Made by a program: the position numbers and the translations under genes | In this document: positions 8,001 to 11,500 of the stretch, piece after piece | Position numbering within the stretch: position 1 is the stretch's first letter | How the letters are laid out: each line of letters begins with the position of its first letter | Source of the DNA: Bacteroidales bacterium UBA4230 | GTDB taxonomy: Bacteria > Bacteroidota > Bacteroidia > Bacteroidales > UBA932 | DNA length: 11,500 nucleotides | Assembly (NCBI GenBank): GCA_002395605.1 | Contig: DGXO01000046.1 | Location: 32,538-44,037 of the forward strand | Direction: 5' to 3' | Notes under the pieces: generated by a model | Database searches by the model: none | Seen by the model: the letters and a program-made list of their open reading frames with translations, nothing else | What the model was told of the DNA's origin: nothing

Positions 8001-9267
8001 GCAGTTTGCCACCCATCACTACGACAAATCCTGCTTTGAGGGCATCTACGGTGTATCCGACAAAGAGGTCTGGAGCGTGAAGAAACAGCTGAAGGCCAAG
8101 CTCATCGACTTCATTCGTGAGCGTCTTCAGGACAACACCATCTCCAACCACTATAGCCCTTCAGAGCTTGTTACCATCATGGATACTCTTCGCGACGACG
8201 TCCTCACAATTGGCTTTGCACGCCGCTTCGCCACTTACAAGAGGGCTACGCTGCTGTTCCGTGACCTTGACAGGCTTGACAAGATTGTGAACAATCCCGC
8301 CCAGCCGGTCCAGTTCCTGTTTGCAGGAAAGGCTCACCCCGCCGACAAAGCAGGCCAGGATCTCATCAAGCAGATTGTGGACATCTCCAAGGATCCCCGT
8401 TTCATCGGCAAGATTGTCTTTGTTCCCGGATATGACATCACCCTTGCAAAGCGCATGGTCCAGGGCGTGGATGTTTGGATGAACAACCCTACACGTCCCC
8501 AGGAGGCTTCCGGTACTTCCGGAGAGAAGGCTGCCATGAACGGCACCATGCACTTCAGCGTGCTTGACGGCTGGTGGGTAGAGGGCTACAAGGAAGGCGC
8601 CGGCTGGGCCCTTCCCATTGAGCAGGCCTACGAAGACAACAACTTCCAGAACGAGCTCGACGCCGCCACCATCTACCAGATCCTTGAGAACGACATCGCT
8701 CCCGCATATTACAACGTAGACCGCACTACGGGCCGAAGCTCGGAGTGGATTGGCTACATCAAGAACACCATTGCACAGGTGGCCTGCAACTTCACCACCA
8801 ACCGCATGCTCACGGACTACATGAACCAGTACTATGAGCCCCAGAGCAAGCGCGCCCTTGAGATTAAGGCCAATGACTTCAAGGAGGCACGCACCCTTGC
8901 CGCCTGGAAGACTCACGTCCGCCGTGAGTGGGAGAACGTTCAGCAGACTTGGCGCTCGGATCCCCAGACTTCCTACGACATCACCCAGAGCAAGCCTTAC
9001 ACCGCTTCCATGAAGCTCCAGCTTGGAGACCTGAAACCGGAAGACGTTGGCGCAGAGGTGGTGTTTGCCCAAACCGACAAGCATGGTGTGCTCCATATTG
9101 TTGAAGTTCAGCCGTTTGAGTTCAAAAAGTGTGAAGACGGCGAGGCCACCTATGAGGTTAGCCTTCTCCCCGAGAAAACCGGTGCATACCTCGTTGGCGC
9201 CCGCGTGTTTGCCAAGCATCCGCTGCTTGCACACCGCCAGAGCTTTGAGTGCGTAAAGTGGCTGTAG
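5059..9267 (+). CDS. fused GT3 glycogen synthase - GT35 alpha-glucan phosphorylase (1402 aa)
   Basis: One open frame carries two full enzymes with opposite net reactions. Residues 1 to about 548 are a GT3 (eukaryote-type) glycogen synthase: FEVSWEVCNKVGGIYTV at the N-terminus, FHEWQTGAG, TTFTTHATMMGR, GGRYEYRNKG (Arg303, Lys309), and SYYEPWGYTPLEA with the E-X7-E pair E430 and E438. Residues 549-1402 (854 residues, a full stand-alone length) are an alpha-glucan phosphorylase of the short bacterial type. They comprise a DUF3417-like N-terminus with LSKNLWWCWNES, then CMEYGLD...YSGGLGILAGDYLKE, HCNEGHAAFIGMERLR, TTHTPVPAGHD, GFARRFATYKRA, and EASGTSGEKAAMNG, in which Lys1157 should carry pyridoxal phosphate. 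Both halves look catalytically intact. There is almost no linker (SKKKT then Met549). The ATG abuts TAGGAGG overlapping the previous stop, a spacing too short for normal use. Whether one or two polypeptides are made is open. Confidence 0.9.
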   Translation: MDYLFEVSWEVCNKVGGIYTVVATKALHLSSELGRRHIFIGPDVWMHRAGNPDFLEDPMLYRSWKAAALAEGLRFRVGRWNIPGKPVAILVDYKSSLPQADAILGRMWQDFGVDSISGNWDYKESAVFGIMAGRVIESFWNYNLKGGEKVVAQFHEWQTGAGILHIKKAGIPVATTFTTHATMMGRCIAGNNLPLYDNLSSYNGDEMAARFNVKAIYSLEKKSAENADVFTTVSEITAKECAQFLRPVDVVTPNGFENSFTPATDEAYNTLHDAARERIVKVAAAMSAEEVPQDALFICIGGRYEYRNKGIDVFIDALDRVNRGEDPGRSIQAFIMIPSGHHGADKELCAKLSGDGNPRYQTQVSHYLQNAEYDTITRRLREVGLTNAIGDKVKVYFIPSYLNGDDGVFNMPYYDLLCGMDLALFPSYYEPWGYTPLEALAFRIPTLTTSLAGFGAWVESHYEGKHPGITVLHRDDSNYDEVVKGTAARILEMAGLDKKKRKIYRENAREVAQIALWTNQIKYYQEAYSLALERVQEHSDSYQSKKKTMQYFKADVTSPSWRSILVTRHLPEKLSRLEKLSKNLWWCWNESAKDLFRSIDPEVWHRSGHNPLVVLDTVSIKRFQQLSEDGDFLSRMKGVLDEFDTYMAAKAKRTDPSIAYFCMEYGLDTSLKIYSGGLGILAGDYLKETSDMNVNLVAVGLLYRYGYFNQVLSAQGYQVAGYDAQDFTKIPAVPVLDKDGNWVTTSVAFPGRSITARLWKVEVGRTDLYLMDTDYEANIPEDREVTYHLYGGNWENRLKQELLLGVGGIRALRKLGLDPQVYHCNEGHAAFIGMERLREYIEKDNLDFSEALEVVRASSLFTTHTPVPAGHDAFDEGLLRQYIGHYPERLKVDWETLMSLGKDNPTDPNEKFSMSNLAANISQNVNGVSMLHGKVSQEIFAHMYPGYLPEELFVSYVTNGVHYPTWCAPEWKPVHAKVFGPQFATHHYDKSCFEGIYGVSDKEVWSVKKQLKAKLIDFIRERLQDNTISNHYSPSELVTIMDTLRDDVLTIGFARRFATYKRATLLFRDLDRLDKIVNNPAQPVQFLFAGKAHPADKAGQDLIKQIVDISKDPRFIGKIVFVPGYDITLAKRMVQGVDVWMNNPTRPQEASGTSGEKAAMNGTMHFSVLDGWWVEGYKEGAGWALPIEQAYEDNNFQNELDAATIYQILENDIAPAYYNVDRTTGRSSEWIGYIKNTIAQVACNFTTNRMLTDYMNQYYEPQSKRALEIKANDFKEARTLAAWKTHVRREWENVQQTWRSDPQTSYDITQSKPYTASMKLQLGDLKPEDVGAEVVFAQTDKHGVLHIVEVQPFEFKKCEDGEATYEVSLLPEKTGAYLVGARVFAKHPLLAHRQSFECVKWL
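6688..6727 (+). other. fusion junction: A7 run plus in-frame ATG, both other frames stop at once
   Basis: Bases 6694-6700 are seven consecutive A, in codons AAG AAA AAA ACT, followed directly by the in-frame ATG at 6703 (Met549). That ATG has the A-rich leader typical of Bacteroidota starts and lies where a stand-alone phosphorylase would begin. Reading shifted by -1 meets TAA at 6714-6716; shifted by +1 it meets TAA at 6725-6727. The joint therefore has the anatomy of two overlapping genes. It could allow internal initiation, polymerase slippage or a homopolymer sequencing error. Confidence 0.7.
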
Positions 9268-10139
9268 TAACTACAGGATTCTTTGACGGTGTCCATCTTG
9301 GGCACCGTCATGTGCTTGAGACAGTGGTCTCCTCTGCCCGCGAAAGGGGAGAGGAGGCCGTTGTAGTTACGTTTTGGCCTCATCCACGGACCGTATTGCA
9401 GCAGGATGCCAGGGATTTCCGCATACTCTCCTCACTTGAGGAGAAGAAGGCGCTTCTTGTCGCTGCCGGCATAGACCGTGTTGAGGTGATTCCGTTCACG
9501 CGCCGCTTCGCCTCGCATACCGCAGTCCAGTATTTGGAACTGCTCCGTGACCGCTATGGCGCCTCTCTGGTTGTCATGGGCTATGACAACAGGATAGGTT
9601 CAGATAAGCGTACGGCACAGGAGATATGTGCTATATCTCCTGTGCCTGTAGTTACGGTTTCCCCTGTCATTTCGAGCGAAGCCGAAGGCGGAGTCGAGAA
9701 ATCTCCCATATCTTCCACCAGAATCCGTAAAGCACTGGCAGAAGGGGATGTGGAGGCGGCGAATGCCATGCTGGGGTATAGCTACGGGCTGTACGGCGTG
9801 GTTGTGGCCGGAAACAGGATGGGCCGGACCATAGGGTTTCCAACGGCAAACATGCAGCTGTATGAGCCCCTGAAGCTTGTACCAGGTGACGGGGTTTATG
9901 CCGTTGACGTGGAAGTGACCGGGAACGTGTTCAAAGGCATGTGCAACATCGGCACAAGGCCCACTGTGGGCGGCACTTCCCGCACCATCGAGACTCACAT
10001 CCTGGACTTCTCAGAGGACATTTACGGCCTGCCGCTGAGGCTCCGCTTCCTGCGCCGCATCCGCGATGAACGCAAGTTCCCCTCGCTGGACGCCCTTCGG
10101 CAGCAGCTGGAACTGGATGCTTTGAATTGTAAAAAGTAA
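9249..10139 (+). CDS. ribF: bifunctional riboflavin kinase / FMN adenylyltransferase
   Basis: RibF phosphorylates riboflavin to FMN and adenylates FMN to FAD. The N-terminal nucleotidyltransferase domain has TTGFFDGVHLGHRHVL, TFWPHPRTVL and GYDNRIGSDKR, and ends with ISSTRIRKAL. The C-terminal kinase domain has VVVAGNRMGRTIGFPTANMQL, PGDGVYAVDV, CNIGTRPTVGG and ETHILDFSEDIYGLPLRLRF. At 296 residues it is slightly short, because only about 8 residues precede the GFFDGVH motif. The start is taken as the GTG at 9249, overlapping the phosphorylase end by 19 bases; a GTG at 9258 is an alternative. No Shine-Dalgarno site is obvious, so translation may be coupled to the upstream gene. The segment between the GYD motif and ISSTRIR contains two palindromic DNA elements, and residues around VISSEAEGGVEKSP are encoded by a REP-like repeat. 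Codon choice is less biased here than in the glycogen genes. Confidence 0.93.
   Translation: MRKVAVVTTGFFDGVHLGHRHVLETVVSSARERGEEAVVVTFWPHPRTVLQQDARDFRILSSLEEKKALLVAAGIDRVEVIPFTRRFASHTAVQYLELLRDRYGASLVVMGYDNRIGSDKRTAQEICAISPVPVVTVSPVISSEAEGGVEKSPISSTRIRKALAEGDVEAANAMLGYSYGLYGVVVAGNRMGRTIGFPTANMQLYEPLKLVPGDGVYAVDVEVTGNVFKGMCNIGTRPTVGGTSRTIETHILDFSEDIYGLPLRLRFLRRIRDERKFPSLDALRQQLELDALNCKK
9614..9646. repeat. perfect 14-bp inverted repeat within ribF
   Basis: GGCACAGGAGATAT (9614-9627) is followed by the 5-base loop GTGCT and then the exact reverse complement ATATCTCCTGTGCC (9633-9646). All 14 pairs match. No T-run follows, so it is not an ordinary terminator. It encodes AQEIC-AISPVP in a part of RibF that is not conserved. 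The 5-base loop and the neighbouring REP-like element suggest a small palindromic element or an mRNA hairpin. Confidence 0.8.
9665..9705. repeat. REP-like palindromic repeat embedded in frame in ribF
   Basis: The stretch begins TGTCATTTCGAGCGAAGCC and ends GGAGTCGAGAAATCTC. It is imperfectly palindromic: ATTTC pairs with GAAAT at the outside, and GCC-GAA-GGC forms the centre. The form resembles dispersed GTCATTTCGAGCGAAG...GAGAAATCTC repeats that I remember from Bacteroidota genomes, where they normally lie between genes. Here it is translated as roughly VISSEAEGGVEKSP just before the conserved ISSTRIR motif. Only one copy is in this window, so its repeat status rests on memory. Confidence 0.6.
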
Positions 10140-10151
10140 TTGCTATCTTTG
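10121..10151 (+). promoter_or_regulatory. Bacteroidota-type housekeeping promoter for greA
   Basis: TTTG (10121-10124) is followed by 19 bases and then TATCTTTG (10144-10151). This matches the -33 TTTG and -7 TAnnTTTG elements of the Bacteroidota primary sigma factor with normal spacing. Its upstream half lies inside the last codons of ribF. Transcription should start near 10157-10160, giving a leader of about 60 bases before greA. Confidence 0.75.
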
Positions 10152-10165
10152 CATAAACATAAACT

Positions 10166-10199
10166 GCGACGGCCTAAAAGGGTCGTTGCAACTTTTTTT
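10166..10199 (+). terminator. intrinsic terminator / attenuator in the greA leader
   Basis: GCGACGGCC (10166-10174) pairs with GGTCGTTGC (10181-10189) in a 9-bp stem with two G-U pairs and the 6-base loop TAAAAG. After AAC comes a run of seven T (10193-10199). This is a standard Rho-independent shape. It lies 27 bases after the stop of ribF, so it can end the ribF transcript. It also lies after the greA promoter and before the greA start, so it should attenuate greA too. Confidence 0.75.
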
Positions 10200-10221
10200 G
10201 ACAAAGTAAAAAGGTAAACAT

Positions 10222-10689
10222 ATGGCTATTGAAATGATGACTCAGGCCGGTCTTGACAAACTCAAGAAGGAACTGGCCGATGCACTGGCCCAGAGGCCGG
10301 TGATTTCTGCGGCTATCGCAGAGGCACGTGAGAAGGGAGACCTCTCAGAGAATGCAGAGTATGACGCTGCGCGCGATGCGCAGGGCCTTCTGGAGGTGAA
10401 GATCGCCCGCCTGAAGGAGAAGGTTGCAAATGCACGCGTCATCGATGAAAGTAAGCTCAGCGCAGACTCCGTGCAGCTTCTTTCCAAGGTGAAGGTCAAG
10501 AACCTTGCCAACAAGATGGTTATGAACTTCCAGATAGTTCCGGAAACCGAGGCCGATTTCTCCAAGGGCCTCCTGGCCGCCACAACCCCTATCGGCAAGG
10601 CCCTCATCGGCCATGGAAAGGGCGAAGTTGTTGCGGCAAAGGTTCCCAGCGGAATCATGAAGTTTGAAATCATGGAAATTTCCCTTTAA
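10222..10689 (+). CDS. greA: transcription elongation factor GreA
   Basis: A 155-residue GreA, the RNA polymerase secondary-channel factor that stimulates cleavage of backtracked transcripts. The N-terminal coiled coil (about residues 8-75) carries the diagnostic tip EAREKGDLSENAEYDAARD, with Asp40 and Glu43 at the positions that hold the catalytic magnesium. The C-terminal FKBP-like domain (about 80-155) ends with TTPIGKALIGHGKGEVVAAKVPSG and FEIMEI. Length is normal. The ATG at 10222 follows an A-rich leader with only a weak AAGG. Transcription probably starts at the promoter at 10121-10151 and must pass the hairpin/T7 terminator at 10166-10199, which suggests control by attenuation. The HIT gene follows after a single base. 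Confidence 0.96.
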   Translation: MAIEMMTQAGLDKLKKELADALAQRPVISAAIAEAREKGDLSENAEYDAARDAQGLLEVKIARLKEKVANARVIDESKLSADSVQLLSKVKVKNLANKMVMNFQIVPETEADFSKGLLAATTPIGKALIGHGKGEVVAAKVPSGIMKFEIMEISL

Positions 10690-10690
10690 G

Positions 10691-11095
10691 ATGGCTACAA
10701 TATTCACAAAAATCGCCGCCGGAGAAATCCCTTCCTACAAGTGCGCAGAGTCCGATGACTTCTACGCATTCCTGGATATTTCCCCCCTGGCCGCCGGTCA
10801 CACCCTGGTAATCCCTAAGCACGTGGAAGACGACTATATCTTCCACCTTGACGAGGCTACTTATGAAGGCCTTTGGGCATTTGCCCGCAAGGTTGCAGTG
10901 GCCCTCAAGGCCGCCGTTCCCTGCAAGAGGGTAGGCGTAGCCGTGCTTGGCATGGAAGTGCCTCACACCCATATCCACCTTGTGCCTCTCCAGACAGAAG
11001 GAGACATGGATTTCCGCAAGGCAAAGCTGCAGCTTGAGCCTCAGGAGATGAAGGAAATCGCCGCCAAAATCCTTGCCGAATATGAAAAGCTTTAG
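10691..11095 (+). CDS. HIT-family (HinT-like) nucleotide hydrolase
   Basis: A 134-residue protein of the histidine triad superfamily, which hydrolyse or transfer nucleoside monophosphates (for example purine phosphoramidates). It starts MATIFTKIAAGEIPSYKC, the usual HinT-like beginning, and has GHTLVIPKHVEDDY. The triad VPHTHIHLVPL carries His92, His94 and His96; by family knowledge His94 is the nucleophile. The start is set at 10691, one base after the greA stop, because this gives the standard N-terminus. An upstream in-frame ATG at 10664 would only add residues encoded inside greA. The physiological substrate cannot be inferred. It probably shares the greA transcript, and its last 14 bases overlap the following lipoprotein gene. 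Confidence 0.94.
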   Translation: MATIFTKIAAGEIPSYKCAESDDFYAFLDISPLAAGHTLVIPKHVEDDYIFHLDEATYEGLWAFARKVAVALKAAVPCKRVGVAVLGMEVPHTHIHLVPLQTEGDMDFRKAKLQLEPQEMKEIAAKILAEYEKL

Positions 11096-11500
11096 CCGCC
11101 GCATAGCGCTTTGCGCCATCCTCCTTGCCTCGCTTCTCTCCTGCGACAGGGACAAGACCAGCATAAACGGCGTCCTCAAGGACGGCCCGGAGAAGGAACT
11201 TGTAGTAAAGCTCCTGGACGTGAATCGTTTCCAGGTGCTGGATACCCTGAATACGGATGCCGAAGGCGCATTCTCTTATGAGCTTTCCATCCCGGAGGCC
11301 AAGCCGGAGTTCATCTACCTCTATTACAAGGACCGCCAGGTGGCATCCCTCCTTCTTCAGAAAGGGGATGCCGTGGTTGTGGAAACCGATACCCTTGGCG
11401 CGTATAAGGTGGAGGGCTCTGAGGAAAGTCTCAACCTTCAGAAGGTGGAGAACGCCTACAACGCCTGTGTAAGGGACATTTCCCGCATTATCGCAAATCC
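11082..11500 (+). CDS. lipoprotein, DUF4369-like N-terminus (partial, 3' end outside window)
   Basis: An open frame of 139 codons that runs off the right edge. It begins MKSFSRRIALCAILLASLLSC: a basic start, a hydrophobic segment and the lipobox LLSC with Cys21 as the lipidated residue. The mature protein starts C-D-R-D. It continues with a beta-rich region containing INGVLKDGPEKELVVKLLD, DTLNTDAEGAFSYEL, FIYLYYKDRQVASLLLQKGD and YKVEGSEESLNLQ. This is the layout of DUF4369-like domains, which in Bacteroidota usually precede a TlpA/AhpC thioredoxin-like domain. That domain would lie beyond the window, so the redox role is only inferred. The ATG overlaps the HIT gene by 14 bases, suggesting translational coupling. 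The acidic residues after the Cys might act as a surface-export signal, but this is weak. The family call is moderate; the lipoprotein call is strong. Confidence 0.8.
   Translation, partial: MKSFSRRIALCAILLASLLSCDRDKTSINGVLKDGPEKELVVKLLDVNRFQVLDTLNTDAEGAFSYELSIPEAKPEFIYLYYKDRQVASLLLQKGDAVVVETDTLGAYKVEGSEESLNLQKVENAYNACVRDISRIIAN

Noticed and set aside
8161..9234. Long antisense open frame (357 codons) opposite the phosphorylase
   Set aside because: It lies wholly opposite a well-conserved coding region, shows no recognisable domain, and is explained by the strong C/G third-position bias of the sense gene.
9284..9310. Inverted repeat TGACGGTG / CACCGTCA at the start of ribF, considered as a terminator for the glycogen operon
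   Set aside because: It encodes the conserved DGVHLGHRH motif and is not followed by a T-run, so it is probably a by-product of the coding sequence.
10664..10690. Upstream in-frame ATG extending the HIT protein by 9 residues
   Set aside because: The added residues are encoded inside greA, and the family normally begins at MATIFTKI, which fits the ATG at 10691.
1..11500. CRISPR array, tRNA/rRNA genes, integrase or transposase genes
   Set aside because: I looked for regularly spaced repeats, RNA gene signatures and mobile-element proteins and saw none. The only repeat-like items are the two palindromes in ribF.

Overview
The window looks like a chromosomal segment of a moderately GC-rich member of the Bacteroidota, most likely Bacteroidales. 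Four things point there. The only clear promoter has the Bacteroidota form TTTG-N19-TAnnTTTG (10121-10151). The glycogen genes are of the kinds found clustered in gut Bacteroidales. Most starts follow short A/T-rich spacers. The last gene is a lipoprotein resembling the DUF4369 proteins common in this phylum. All genes are on the + strand and coding density is very high; no intergenic stretch exceeds about 85 bases.

Region 1 (2-9267) is a storage-polysaccharide operon with gaps of only 3-10 bases. In order it holds the C-terminal part of a eukaryote-like GH13 branching enzyme (5' end outside the window), a GH133-type debranching enzyme, a GT4 glycosyltransferase, a GH57 alpha-amylase-like hydrolase, and one 1402-codon frame joining a GT3 glycogen synthase (residues 1 to about 548) to a complete GT35 alpha-glucan phosphorylase (from Met549). 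The locus therefore encodes chain elongation, branching, debranching, hydrolysis and phosphorolysis together. No glucose-1-phosphate nucleotidylyltransferase is visible.

The synthase-phosphorylase fusion is the most striking feature. It has essentially no linker. The joint is a run of seven A immediately followed by an in-frame ATG, and both other frames stop within about 27 bases. A single-base slip or indel there would turn the fusion into two overlapping, normally sized genes. The fusion could be real, leaky or a sequence error, and the junction should be examined first.

Region 2 (9249-10139) is ribF, the bifunctional riboflavin kinase/FMN adenylyltransferase. It overlaps the end of the phosphorylase by 19 bases from a GTG start. 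Its variable loop holds two palindromic DNA elements: a perfect 14-bp inverted repeat and a roughly 40-base REP-like repeat that is translated in frame.

Region 3 (10121-11500) begins with the promoter, which overlaps the ribF 3' end. A hairpin plus T7 terminator/attenuator lies between the promoter and greA. Then come greA, a HIT-family nucleotide hydrolase one base later, and an overlapping lipoprotein gene that runs off the end. The promoter-terminator-greA order resembles the leader arrangement known for E. coli greA.
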